From Ignavibacteria bacterium (GTDB lineage Bacteria > Bacteroidota > Ignavibacteria > Tepidaquicellales > Tepidaquicellaceae), in assembly GCA_016719565.1 (NCBI GenBank), contig JADJYU010000007.1, forward strand, positions 1 through 64,000: 64,000 nucleotides of DNA, read 5' to 3'. Below are positions 47,265 to 56,508 of this stretch, piece after piece (the first letter of the stretch is position 1; each line of letters begins with the position of its first letter). The position numbers and the translations under genes are program-made. Under the pieces are notes generated by a model, which was given only the letters and a program-made list of their open reading frames with translations, searched no databases and had not been told where the DNA came from.

Positions 47265-48890
47265 TTATTTTTTATAATTACCTGACTGAATCACATCAGC
47301 CGGAAGTCTGCCGGAATAGTTTCTGAGGTCATTTATCAGTTCAGCGTAAGCATCAGGAGATGTCGCATAAAAAGTTATTTCATCGCTGCCGCAAATAAAA
47401 TTATCCTGTATCTTCCATTTGCCTGCAGATCTCCATTCATCCGGTAAAATATTTTTTAAGTCAAACCATTCGTCATAAATAATTGCAATTCTGACGTTGT
47501 TTTTTTTACTGAGTTCAGAAAGAAATTCTTTATTGAAATAACCTCCGAGCCTTGCATCAGCTATTTCAGTACTGCCAAGCCCTATCAGATCCGTGCAGTA
47601 AATATTTGCGTAAAAATTTACTGCTCCGATATCATTCAAAGCTATCGATCTTCCGGAATAGTATTCATTAATAAATCCCGCCATCTGTATCTGCTGTTCA
47701 TAAATGTTTTTGATAGCGGTTACTGTATTATCTATGTAAAACTTCTTGTAAGAAAAATATATTACAGTCAGCATCAGCGTTAACATAGCAAGCTTACTGC
47801 TAAGCGGCTTGACTATCATTCTGTGAATATTAGGATCGCTCTTCAGAATATAATTAAAGGCAATCGCGTCAAAACAGATAAATGAAATAAACAGATAACT
47901 GTCATATCTGAAAAAAGTAGATGAAACAAAAAGTTTTTGTAATAATGATGTGCAGAGTAATATTATCAGCGAAGAAGAAATATAATTACGGAAATCTCTT
48001 TTCCTTTTAAGTACAATAAAAAGTAAAACACATGTGACAATAAAAAGGAAGATGAATTTTTTATTCATATCTAAAAAAACGAGGATCTTTTCAATAGGGC
48101 TTTCTCTAAGAAGATCAGTGACTGACATGTATAGATTGTTTTTCAGCATTACTGAATCCGGAAAAAAAGATCTACCGTTGTAAACTGAAAACAGTCCGAA
48201 AACCGAACTGCCTAAAACTGCCGAGACTGTTAATGATAATACAAGTCTTATTTCCTTTTTCAGAATAAAGAGGATTGCCGCAATAAAAATAGGGAATATG
48301 CTTTCATATCTGACAGTCATCATTAAAAAACTTAAAAGAGTAAGCTTTAACTTTGCAGGTGTAATAAATGTAAACGATCTGTCCCTTCCGGAATACTCCT
48401 CAGCAGCCGTATTAATGAACATCAACGTAAATACAGCATGAAGCAGATGTTCCATTCCCGAAAAAATATGTATAGAAAGAGGAGTGAACAGAATGGTAAA
48501 TATCAAAACTATCCCGGTAAAAAATGACGGCAGCTTATGATCAGTCAGTATATTAAACAGTACTAAAAGGAGTAGAACTGAAATTAAAATGTTAAAAATA
48601 AATGGAATATATTCATTGATGCCTGTGAGAAAAAAAACACATGATATCATAAATGTCCATGCAGGCGAAGATGAGGAAGAAGTAAATCCGTGCTCAGTTA
48701 TTCCCCAGACATTGTGAAGATACACATTTTTTGCATAAGCAAGATGTATGTAAGCGTCATCGAGCGAATAAACTAATTCTCCGTTAGTGTTTCGAATGCT
48801 CAGGATATATACGAGCGATATTAATGCTGTAAGAAAAGCAATCGAAATTATTAACGGAATGTATGTACCGGGTATTTTTAGTCTATGCAT
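47265..48890 (-). CDS. GT-C family membrane glycosyltransferase
   Basis: The 541-residue protein has a first membrane helix, then loop 1 with VYSLDDAYIHLAYAKNVYLH and WGITEHGFTSSSSSPAW. LDDAYIH followed by a serine-rich HGFTSSSSSP block is common in GT-C transferases of surface glycans. About ten further helices follow, and a soluble C-terminal part of about 140 residues. The D-D pair is the expected catalytic site. It overlaps the GT4 gene at 48883 by 8 bp. The donor is probably polyprenyl-phosphate sugar; the acceptor is unknown. Confidence 0.8.
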   Translation of the reverse strand: MHRLKIPGTYIPLIISIAFLTALISLVYILSIRNTNGELVYSLDDAYIHLAYAKNVYLHNVWGITEHGFTSSSSSPAWTFMISCVFFLTGINEYIPFIFNILISVLLLLVLFNILTDHKLPSFFTGIVLIFTILFTPLSIHIFSGMEHLLHAVFTLMFINTAAEEYSGRDRSFTFITPAKLKLTLLSFLMMTVRYESIFPIFIAAILFILKKEIRLVLSLTVSAVLGSSVFGLFSVYNGRSFFPDSVMLKNNLYMSVTDLLRESPIEKILVFLDMNKKFIFLFIVTCVLLFIVLKRKRDFRNYISSSLIILLCTSLLQKLFVSSTFFRYDSYLFISFICFDAIAFNYILKSDPNIHRMIVKPLSSKLAMLTLMLTVIYFSYKKFYIDNTVTAIKNIYEQQIQMAGFINEYYSGRSIALNDIGAVNFYANIYCTDLIGLGSTEIADARLGGYFNKEFLSELSKKNNVRIAIIYDEWFDLKNILPDEWRSAGKWKIQDNFICGSDEITFYATSPDAYAELINDLRNYSGRLPADVIQSGNYKK

Positions 48891-49980
48891 TTTTACCGGC
48901 TGTGAGTTCGGAGTAAATATTATTATACATTATATATACATTTTTCCAGTTCAGCACTTCAAAAATTTTTCCGGCGTTAACGGATATTTCTGATAATTTC
49001 TTTCTGTCGGAATAAAGCTCATTAAGAATATTTTTTAATACAGCAGAGTCTGTTATTTTAAATACAAATCCGTTCACTCCCTCACTGATATAACGGGACA
49101 TTCCGGTATCTTCAGAAACTACAGGTACAGCGCCTGCTGCCATTGCTTCGGTTGCAGTCATTGAAAACGGTTCATATATTGAAGCTGATACTACTACATC
49201 CATTTTTGACATTAATTTTGAAAACTGATCAGTGCCGGTAAATTTTTTTGGAATAATATAATCTTCGTGAAATTCCGTTTTACTGTCTATTAAATAAAGT
49301 CTGAAAGGAAATCTTAATTCGCTGAATACATCCTTTACAAATCCAAAACCTTTTTCTTTTCTGTCAGGATTGCCGGAGAAAAATATATTGATCACTGAAT
49401 ATGGATGTTTAATGTTTTTACCCGCTGTATGAAATACTTCATCAATACCGTTTGGAACTATCCTTACTTTATCTTCATCAATTTGAAAATAATCTTTTGC
49501 AATTAATAAGCTTTGCACTGAAAGAAATAAAAGTCTGTCGGAATTCTTAAATATGCGCTTTTCAGTCAGCTTGTCCTTGATCCTGTATGTTTTATCCGTG
49601 ATATTATATTTATCGTTTTCATGAACTGCAATCCCGTGAACAGTATAAACAACTTTTACATTTGAAAATATTTTATATAAAAATACTGCAGCAGAAAATC
49701 TTTCATAAGTAATTATATGGATAATGTCCGGTTTGTATTTACACAGAAAAAATATCATACTTACTATTCCGAATCTCATTACTTCAGAATTAATTACCTT
49801 TGTCACTTTCTCACTTCCGAAAAATTTTTTAAATATACCGTGCTTTTTTCCGTCAAAGAAATATTCAATAAACACTGAGTCGTATTCCCGCGCATGTTCT
49901 GTAAAAATTCTTTTGGCAACTTTTTCCGGACCCGTTAAAAATTCAGTATCATTGTATCTGCCTATGAATGCGAGTTTCAA
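48883..49980 (-). CDS. GT4 family glycosyltransferase
   Basis: The 365-residue protein has LAFIGRYNDTEFLTGPEKVA, PDIIHIITYERFSAAVFLY, VVYTVHGIAVHEND, the GT-B bridge VRIVPNGIDEVFHTAG, then INIFFSGNPDRKEKGFGFVK, VVVSASIYEPFSMTATEAMA (donor-site E-P-F-S-M) and EGVNGFVFK. This is a retaining GT-B transferase working on the lipid-linked glycan. It overlaps both neighbours (8 bp and 4 bp), a sign of a tightly packed operon. Confidence 0.9.
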   Translation of the reverse strand: MKLAFIGRYNDTEFLTGPEKVAKRIFTEHAREYDSVFIEYFFDGKKHGIFKKFFGSEKVTKVINSEVMRFGIVSMIFFLCKYKPDIIHIITYERFSAAVFLYKIFSNVKVVYTVHGIAVHENDKYNITDKTYRIKDKLTEKRIFKNSDRLLFLSVQSLLIAKDYFQIDEDKVRIVPNGIDEVFHTAGKNIKHPYSVINIFFSGNPDRKEKGFGFVKDVFSELRFPFRLYLIDSKTEFHEDYIIPKKFTGTDQFSKLMSKMDVVVSASIYEPFSMTATEAMAAGAVPVVSEDTGMSRYISEGVNGFVFKITDSAVLKNILNELYSDRKKLSEISVNAGKIFEVLNWKNVYIMYNNIYSELTAGKNA

Positions 49981-51479
49981 TTCGATTTAATTTTTTTATA
50001 TAATTCGATCTTTACGTCATCATAAAGATCGTATTCTTTGAAAAATTCAAAATCCGAAAAATTTTTATTCTCAGCCATATCATAATAACACGGGCTCGCG
50101 TCTCTGAATGTATAAATTCCATCAGCATTTTTCTTTTTCCACATAATGATCCATTCAGGATCCTGTGAATACACATAATCCGGCAGGGATCTCTCAAACC
50201 ATGTACCGTGCCTGAATCCTTCCCTTGCGATGTGCTTATTCGTCAGTCCTACAAGGTCAATGAATTTTACATCTTCAAGATAGTAAGGAATTATTCCTGA
50301 AGAACCGTTTGCAACAATGCTTCCGGCCGGAATATTTTTGTATATGTCAGCAGATTCTTTCTTCAGGTTATTCCATAATACAGTTTCCTTTTCTATCACG
50401 GATCTGTCCGCGAAATACAAACCGGCTGCTGAAATTAAAAAAAATAATAAAGTAAATAATTTAATGAGATACGTTTTACTGAATTTTGAGAATGTAATTG
50501 AATTTAAACAAAAGACCGTGCCAAGTGAAAGAAAAGGGATGGAGACTACAGCAAATCTGTACTGAACCATCCAGTCGCCGCCGGAAAATATTATGAATGT
50601 AAACTGAATTAAAATTATCGATACAATTAAAAGAAATTTTTTGTCAGATTTTAATTTGTCAAATGTGAATGGAAGCAGCAGAAAGAAAATTAAAAACTGA
50701 GGATTTGATTTTAGAAAATATAAAATATAAAATATCCCGTTTTTATATGTTCTGAATTCATAGTACCCCACGATGTTATGTCCGATCTTTGCATAATATG
50801 TATTTGGAAGTATATCGCCGTAATAGAATATTCTGAAAATCAGAAACGCACCGAAGAGCAGAGAATATATTCCCAGATGTTTTAAAGTAAGCGTTCTGTT
50901 TCCGGAAAAAACATAAATGAAAATCAGCATTACAAAAGAAAATACAACACCTTCCGGTCTAGATACTGAAATCAGAAATATCAAAAAGCTCAGCAGTAAA
51001 TTTAGACTACTGTCTGTATTCATTCTGACTATGATGAGAAAGCACATCAGCAGAATGAAAAAAAACAACATAATTTCAAATCCTGATACTGCCCAAAGTA
51101 TGAGCGGAAGATTGAAAAGCATGAGTATCGCAGCGGGAATAAAAAAATCAGACAAGCCGGTTTCAGTACAAATTCTGTAAAAACAAATCAGGCTAAAAAG
51201 AGTAAAGATCAGACCTGCAATTTTTGATGAAAATTCCAAAGGAAGTCCGGCTGATTTTATAACAGATAAGATCATCAGCCAGCTGAAGCTTGAAAAGCCT
51301 TCGACGTTTTCACCTTTGTTAAAAACAATTCCGTTGCCGATAGTGAAATTATTCACGTATCGGAAATAAATATAAAGATCGTCAATCACCCAGTCAAAAA
51401 CTTCAAGGGTCAATAAGGAAAATAAAAGAAATAGAACTCCGCCTGCCAGCAAGTTAAAGTTTTTAATCCTATCTGTCAT
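49977..51479 (-). CDS. GT-C family membrane glycosyltransferase (AftB-like layout)
   Basis: The 500-residue protein has DWVIDDLYIYFRYVNNFTIG and then NGIVFNKGENVEGFSSFSW in loop 1. DDxYIxFRY with GxGIVFNxGExVEGxSSF is the pattern of a widespread GT-C family that includes mycobacterial AftB-type arabinosyltransferases. About ten helices and a C-terminal globular part follow. The DD pair is the likely catalytic site. It would transfer a sugar from a polyprenyl donor to an exported glycan. It overlaps neighbours at both ends. Confidence 0.8.
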   Translation of the reverse strand: MTDRIKNFNLLAGGVLFLLFSLLTLEVFDWVIDDLYIYFRYVNNFTIGNGIVFNKGENVEGFSSFSWLMILSVIKSAGLPLEFSSKIAGLIFTLFSLICFYRICTETGLSDFFIPAAILMLFNLPLILWAVSGFEIMLFFFILLMCFLIIVRMNTDSSLNLLLSFLIFLISVSRPEGVVFSFVMLIFIYVFSGNRTLTLKHLGIYSLLFGAFLIFRIFYYGDILPNTYYAKIGHNIVGYYEFRTYKNGIFYILYFLKSNPQFLIFFLLLPFTFDKLKSDKKFLLIVSIILIQFTFIIFSGGDWMVQYRFAVVSIPFLSLGTVFCLNSITFSKFSKTYLIKLFTLLFFLISAAGLYFADRSVIEKETVLWNNLKKESADIYKNIPAGSIVANGSSGIIPYYLEDVKFIDLVGLTNKHIAREGFRHGTWFERSLPDYVYSQDPEWIIMWKKKNADGIYTFRDASPCYYDMAENKNFSDFEFFKEYDLYDDVKIELYKKIKSN

Positions 51480-52137
51480 TTCTTTTTTCTATTAACTTCA
51501 CTACCGCTCCGAGACCGAGTTTATTTTTCAGAATGCTTTTTATAGTGAAATATTTCCCGTAAGTATTTTTCAGATCTATTCTGTCCCTTGAAAGCAGCAC
51601 AACACAGTATTTCCTCAGTTCAACATCCTCAAATTCTGTGATCAGATGATTTTCATATTTTGTAAAATCGGAAATTTCCCAGACACTTCTGTGAATTTCA
51701 TATTGGTTATCATTAATAGCAGACTGCTCCCAGTTTGAACCGACGGGAATATTTATAAGCACATACTTTCCTTTATCAAGCGCAAAAGAAATAAGTTTCA
51801 GAGCGTTATTCTTTTCAAAATGCTCAATGACATCACCGCAGTTGATAAGATCATATTTACTCTGAGTATTCTTAAGAAATTCGAGCGCATCGGTTTTGTA
51901 AATATTATCATAGAAATATTCGTGGTAACTTTTCAGATAACCCGGAAAAATTTCAACTCCGTCGATTATTCTGTTCCATTTTCCCGAATAATTTCTATCG
52001 CCCCAAATCTCAAGAAACTCTCTGAATAAAACCCCCCATCTGCCGAATCCAACTCCTATATCAAGTATTGAATGAGGGTCAAGCTTTTTCACGAGATCAA
52101 TATTATAAGAAATATTCTGCCAGTTAGATGTGCCCAT
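51469..52137 (-). CDS. SAM-dependent methyltransferase
   Basis: The 222-residue protein has PHSILDIGVGFGRWGVLFRE (motif I), RIIDGVEIFPGYL (motif II), KYDLINCGDVIEHFEKNNA and KYVLINIPVGSNWEQSA. It belongs to the class I methyltransferases with an atypical motif I (GVGFGRWG). The substrate could be the O-antigen or its precursor. It overlaps the GT-C gene by 10 bp and follows the flippase gene after 3 bp. Confidence 0.75.
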   Translation of the reverse strand: MGTSNWQNISYNIDLVKKLDPHSILDIGVGFGRWGVLFREFLEIWGDRNYSGKWNRIIDGVEIFPGYLKSYHEYFYDNIYKTDALEFLKNTQSKYDLINCGDVIEHFEKNNALKLISFALDKGKYVLINIPVGSNWEQSAINDNQYEIHRSVWEISDFTKYENHLITEFEDVELRKYCVVLLSRDRIDLKNTYGKYFTIKSILKNKLGLGAVVKLIEKRNDR

Positions 52138-52140
52138 TTA

Positions 52141-53376
52141 TCAGATTGCTTTAAAATTCTTCAAATATATATAATCGCCCGCAAAAATAAAATATTCTGT
52201 GAGAACCGTAATAACAGCCGCTCCTGCAATTCCATATACAGGTAAAAAAATTATATTTAATGTAATGTTTAATATCAGTCCAATGAAAGTTACGTTCATA
52301 TTCTGTCTGTATAATCCGAGTCCATTAAGCATTACACCTGTCAGGTTATTAAGAGCAAGCCCTGTTACTGCAAAAGATAGAATTTTCAGAATTAAAACCG
52401 AATCAGAAAATTTATCAGTGTAAAAAAACTCAATGATATTTCCGGCAAAAAGAAACAAAACAGCTGTCAATGTGATGCATACGGGCAGAAGGAGAGACAG
52501 ATATTTCTTATAAAATAATTTAACGGCTTTCTTATTTCTGCTGAGATATGAAATTTTGTTCAACCCTGTTATAAAAAGAAATGAATATATCAGAGCAGAG
52601 CTTTTGTAGATCCCGTACCCAACGCTGTAGAATGCCGTGCTTTCAAAATTTATAATTTTAGAGATCAATATGATGTCAATCTTGTCATACAGAAAATTAA
52701 ACAGCACGGCTAATCCCAGAGGAAGAGATAATTTAAGTATACTCTTAGAAGCATTTAAATTAATATAATTTAAGCTCAGCTTAATATGATTTAATCTAAG
52801 CGCCCTGATCAGATATGAAAGCTGAATTACTGCGCCGGCTGTAAGTATGATTATTAATAATGAAAGTTCGGCTTTCAGGATAACTGCAAAAATTATGAAG
52901 ACTGTAAACGCGAAAGATCTTGAAAAAAGCAAAGCCTTAAACTGCGAGTGAAAATCCTTAAGCCCCGACAGCGCTTTGCTGATCAGATTTGATACTGAGA
53001 AAATATAAACTAATATGGAAGTGTATGCAAATAGTCCGAAAGATAAATCCGGAAAAATTAATTGCTGGTATGTTGTAAGCAAGATAAAATACACCGGGAA
53101 TAAAAATATAGAAACGGCTATTGCGTTTACTGCTATATCCGGAGATTTCTTTTCACCTGAGGAAAATTCTTTTTGTAAAAAAAGGGGAATGCCGAGGTCG
53201 AAAATTATTGCAAAGATATTTGCCAGTGAAAAAACTGTAATAAGTTCGCCGAAAGAATCAGCTGAATATTCTCTAGCAATGATCAGAAAGATCAAAAAGA
53301 AAAAAAATCTTTCTAAGATGTTAATGTAAACCGGATATTTATTTTCCCGGAATAATTTAGAAAAATTTATTTTCAA
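52141..53376 (-). CDS. Oligosaccharide flippase (Wzx/PST family)
   Basis: The 411-residue membrane protein has about twelve hydrophobic helices. It begins with a short basic N-terminus and IIAREYSADSFGELITVFSL, and contains LIIILTAGAVIQLSYLIRAL and PVYGIAGAAVITVLTEYFIF near the end. The order of helices and the LISKIINFESTAFYSVGYG block are typical of polysaccharide exporters of the MATE/MVF type. It would flip undecaprenyl-linked oligosaccharide to the periplasm. A second export route, an ABC transporter, lies 18 kb away in the same cluster. Confidence 0.85.
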   Translation of the reverse strand: MKINFSKLFRENKYPVYINILERFFFFLIFLIIAREYSADSFGELITVFSLANIFAIIFDLGIPLFLQKEFSSGEKKSPDIAVNAIAVSIFLFPVYFILLTTYQQLIFPDLSFGLFAYTSILVYIFSVSNLISKALSGLKDFHSQFKALLFSRSFAFTVFIIFAVILKAELSLLIIILTAGAVIQLSYLIRALRLNHIKLSLNYINLNASKSILKLSLPLGLAVLFNFLYDKIDIILISKIINFESTAFYSVGYGIYKSSALIYSFLFITGLNKISYLSRNKKAVKLFYKKYLSLLLPVCITLTAVLFLFAGNIIEFFYTDKFSDSVLILKILSFAVTGLALNNLTGVMLNGLGLYRQNMNVTFIGLILNITLNIIFLPVYGIAGAAVITVLTEYFIFAGDYIYLKNFKAI

Positions 53377-53443
53377 TTATGAAAGTTTTTAAATTGATCC
53401 GAATCTCCGGATTCAGATATGCAATGTATAGGAATGTGAAAAT

Positions 53444-53925
53444 CTAATTTACTTTCTTCATGATCTTTGCAGGAACTCCCCCTGCTATTGCGTTTGCAGG
53501 GATATCCTTTGTAACAACTGCGCCTGCTGCAATAATTGAATTTTCGCCGATCGTAACTCCGCACATTATAGTAGCTGAAGAACCGATAGAAGCGCCTTCT
53601 TTTACATAAGTTTCTATTACTGTCCAGTCTTCTTCAGTTTGCAGATTTCCTCCCGCAGCTGTAGCTCTCGGGAATTTATCATTAATAAATGTCACGTTAT
53701 GACCAATGAAAACATTATCACCGACATGAACTCCTTCGCATATGAACGTATGAGAGGATACTTTACAATTCCTGCCGACGGTAGCGTTTTTCTGAATTTC
53801 AACAAACGTACCGATCTTAGTATTGTCGCCTATCTCGCATCCGTAAAGATTTACAAAATCAAAGATCTTTACGTCCTTTCCAAGTTTTACATTTACGATA
53901 TTTTTTTCTCCGATGAATTATCCAT
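53444..53925 (-). pseudogene. Hexapeptide-repeat sugar N-acetyltransferase (WbpD/QdtC-like), frameshifted near 53904
   Basis: The ATG at 53925 gives MDNSSEKK and breaks in a run of seven A (53901-53907 on the plus strand). One base more or less joins it to NIVNVKLGKDVKIFDFVNLY and then to hexapeptide repeats (GCEIGDNTKIGTFVEIQKNA, VSSHTFICEGVHVGDNVFIG). The site NVTFINDKFPRAT and the end AIIAAGAVVTKDIPANAIAG follow. This is the left-handed beta-helix of the WbpD/WlbB/QdtC group, which N-acetylates a 3-amino sugar made by a DegT-type aminotransferase. Such an aminotransferase is at 55402-56508. Confidence 0.75.
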
Positions 53926-53951
53926 TTATTTTGCTCCTCTGCCGAATATCA

Positions 53952-55361
53952 TTACAGGAAAGTTTTGAATATCAGCTGAAGGTCAAGCCAGGGAGTCATG
54001 TTGTTTATGTAGTAAAGATCAAGCACGATAGAATCTTTAAATGAAACCGAACTTCTTCCGGAAACCTGCCAGACGCCTGTGCAGCCCGGGAATACGATGT
54101 TTCTTCTTTTATGCCATTCATCGTAAGCGTCAAACTCATACGGCAGGCACGGCCGCGGACCAACAAGACTCATGTCGCCTTTTAAGACATTATAAAGCTG
54201 AGGAAGTTCATCAAGTGAAGTTTTTCTCAAAAATTTTCCGATACGTGTTACTCTTTTTTCATTTAAAATTTTTGACGAACCATTAATTAAAGTTTTACCG
54301 TTTTTCATAAACTCCATCATACTCTTTTCTCTTATAGTATCCTTTTCATTTTCAATATACATCGATCTGAATTTATAGAAATTAAATTTCTTTCCGTCTT
54401 TGCCGATACGGATCTGTCTGAAAAAAATCTCACCGGGAGATGAGAATTTGACGAGTATGGAAATTATAAGGAATAACGGCGATAATACAATGAGACCTAT
54501 AAATGAAGCAGTGTAATCAAAAACGCGCTTGTATAAATAATTAAGATTCCTGTTAACTTTCGGAGAAAGATCGACGACCGGAATTCCGGAATAAGATTCT
54601 GTTACAATCTTTTCCGGCACAATGTTAAACAATTCAGATGTGAGTTTTACGCTTTTATATAATTCATTGCATCTGTCAATAAGCTCCATAAGATTTTCAT
54701 ATTCAATCTTATCTATAGAAATAATAATCTCATCTACATTATATTTTTTAACAACTTCTTTAAGGTCGCTTATTTTACCAAGACAAAGAAATTCCTTAAA
54801 AACATCTTCGCCTTTTCTGACTTTGTCATCAAGAAATCCGGTAATTTTTATTCCGTAAAAATTTTCGAACAATAATTTTTCTGCAAGGAGTTTACCTGAT
54901 TTACCGGCGCCGATAATTAAAATATTACTGTTGTTAAGTATCTTTGTAAAGTGCATGTAAAATGGTTTCAAAATTAATATTCGGAAAACTGAAACACATG
55001 TGAATCCGCTTAGGAGAAAGAAAAACACAAAGAATCTTGATGACAGAAGAAGATTGAATTTAATTACAAATGAAAAAATTATGAGAAGAAGAATGCCATA
55101 AATAAACGATTTCAAAAGAGCAGTAAGATGCGGAGCCCTCGTCAGGAGAATATTAATTTTATACAGATTATTATTCTGAAATATAAACACGAATATAAGT
55201 GAGAAAGCCGTAAAAGTAAGATATGTCAGAAATTCATTTTCATTCAGAATGACATTCTTGTTAAGGACATTTGCAGTTATATATTCAGATACTTTAAAGG
55301 AAAGGAATATTATTGCAAAATCAAACAGTGCAAATACGTATTTATATCTGGGATACTTCAT
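53952..55361 (-). CDS. Undecaprenyl-phosphate sugar phosphotransferase (WcaJ-like)
   Basis: The 469-residue protein has four N-terminal membrane helices, a Rossmann-like middle domain with ILIIGAGKSGKLLAEKLL and TGFLDDKV, and a C-terminal bacterial-sugar-transferase domain. The latter has RVFDYTASFIGLIVLSPLFL, the SLVGPRPCLPYEFDAYDEWH region, PGCTGVWQVSGRSSVSFKDS and a final basic-aromatic tail. It would start the repeat unit by moving a sugar phosphate to undecaprenyl phosphate. It is the committing step for this locus. Confidence 0.92.
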   Translation of the reverse strand: MKYPRYKYVFALFDFAIIFLSFKVSEYITANVLNKNVILNENEFLTYLTFTAFSLIFVFIFQNNNLYKINILLTRAPHLTALLKSFIYGILLLIIFSFVIKFNLLLSSRFFVFFFLLSGFTCVSVFRILILKPFYMHFTKILNNSNILIIGAGKSGKLLAEKLLFENFYGIKITGFLDDKVRKGEDVFKEFLCLGKISDLKEVVKKYNVDEIIISIDKIEYENLMELIDRCNELYKSVKLTSELFNIVPEKIVTESYSGIPVVDLSPKVNRNLNYLYKRVFDYTASFIGLIVLSPLFLIISILVKFSSPGEIFFRQIRIGKDGKKFNFYKFRSMYIENEKDTIREKSMMEFMKNGKTLINGSSKILNEKRVTRIGKFLRKTSLDELPQLYNVLKGDMSLVGPRPCLPYEFDAYDEWHKRRNIVFPGCTGVWQVSGRSSVSFKDSIVLDLYYINNMTPWLDLQLIFKTFL

Positions 55362-55401
55362 TATTGTTCAGATATTAATATTTCCATAAGAATAACTCAA
55401 T

Positions 55402-56508
55402 TTATCCTTTTAAAAAATGTTTAATTTTATCACATACATAATTGATCTGCTCATCACTTATGTCAGGAAACATCGGTAGTGAAAGACATTCATTGGCTAA
55501 AGTCTCTGAATTCGGAAAATCATTTTTGCAATAACCAAGATTTTTAAAGCATTCCTGTAGATGAAGTGGTACCGGATAATGAAGCCCGGTAGAGATCCCG
55601 TTTTCAAATAAAAATTTCTGAAGCTTATCCCTGTTCTTAATCCTGATAACATATAAATGATAAACATGTTTTCCGTATTCCATTTCTTCAGGCAAAATTA
55701 TCCGCTCTGTACCTATGAGTACTTCTGTATATTTAGCAGCGGCAGCTCTTCGCTTTTCAGTCCATGCTTCGAGATGTTTTAACTTTAAACCAAGTACAGC
55801 ACCCTGAATCCCTTCCATTCTGTAATTGTGACCATGATATTTGTGATAATATTTTTTATCCGATCCGTGATCTCTGAGCATTTTTATTTTCCGGGCAAGT
55901 TCATCATCGTTAGTTGTAACAGCTCCGCCTTCACCGAAAGCTCCAAGATTTTTTCCGGGATAAAAACTGAATGAAGCAGCTGATGAAAGTCCGCCTGCTT
56001 TCTTTCCTTTGTACAAAGCAATATGTGACTGCGCCGCATCTTCAATCAATAATATATTTTTTTTTTCGGCAATTTCCCTTAGCAGATCTAGCTCTGCAGT
56101 CTGTCCGTAGAGATGAACCGCAACAATTGCTTTTGTATTTTCAGTAATTTTTTCTTCAATTTTTTCCGGATCAATGTTGTAACTTTTTTCGTGACAATCT
56201 GCAAAGACCGGTTTAGCACCGCACAATGTCGCACCCCATGCTGTTGCAATAAAAGTATTAGCCGGCATTATCACTTCATCTCCGGCTTTTATGCCGTGCG
56301 CCCATAGAGCAAGATGGTTTGCATCTGTGCCTGAACTCACTGCTATGCAGTGTTTTACTTCATGCGCTTTTGCAAACGCTGTTTCAAAATCCGTAACAGC
56401 TTTGCCGAGAATGAAAGAAGAATTATCAATAATATCTGCAATGGTAGAAAGCGCTTCTTCACGTATGACATTATTCTGACTTTTAAGGTCAGTAAAAGGA
56501 ACCTGCAT
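55402..56508 (-). CDS. DegT/DnrJ/EryC1/StrS family sugar aminotransferase
   Basis: The 368-residue PLP enzyme begins VPFTDLKSQNNVIREEALST and has HCIAVSSGTDANHLALWAHG, VIMPANTFIATAWG, LLIEDAAQSHIALYKGK and FSFYPGKNLGAFGEGGAV, in which the Lys of PGKNLG binds PLP, then RDHGSDKKYYHKYHGHNYRM. The PGKNLGAFG site resembles QdtB/FdtB/DesV types, which aminate C3 of a dTDP-keto-deoxysugar, more than WbpE (PxKPLG). The acetyltransferase at 53444 is then the natural next step, giving an N-acetylated 3-amino sugar. It is one base from overlapping the WecG-type gene. Confidence 0.85.
   Translation of the reverse strand: MQVPFTDLKSQNNVIREEALSTIADIIDNSSFILGKAVTDFETAFAKAHEVKHCIAVSSGTDANHLALWAHGIKAGDEVIMPANTFIATAWGATLCGAKPVFADCHEKSYNIDPEKIEEKITENTKAIVAVHLYGQTAELDLLREIAEKKNILLIEDAAQSHIALYKGKKAGGLSSAASFSFYPGKNLGAFGEGGAVTTNDDELARKIKMLRDHGSDKKYYHKYHGHNYRMEGIQGAVLGLKLKHLEAWTEKRRAAAAKYTEVLIGTERIILPEEMEYGKHVYHLYVIRIKNRDKLQKFLFENGISTGLHYPVPLHLQECFKNLGYCKNDFPNSETLANECLSLPMFPDISDEQINYVCDKIKHFLKG

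Noticed and set aside
53639..53968. Plus-strand open frame of 109 residues
   Set aside because: It is antisense to the frameshifted hexapeptide acetyltransferase, whose repeats read clearly on the minus strand.
55402..56508. Assignment as WbpE (2-acetamido-hexuluronate aminotransferase)
   Set aside because: The PLP-lysine site reads PGKNLGAFG, as in QdtB/FdtB/DesV, not the PxKPLG form I associate with WbpE-type enzymes. The narrower name was dropped for the family name.
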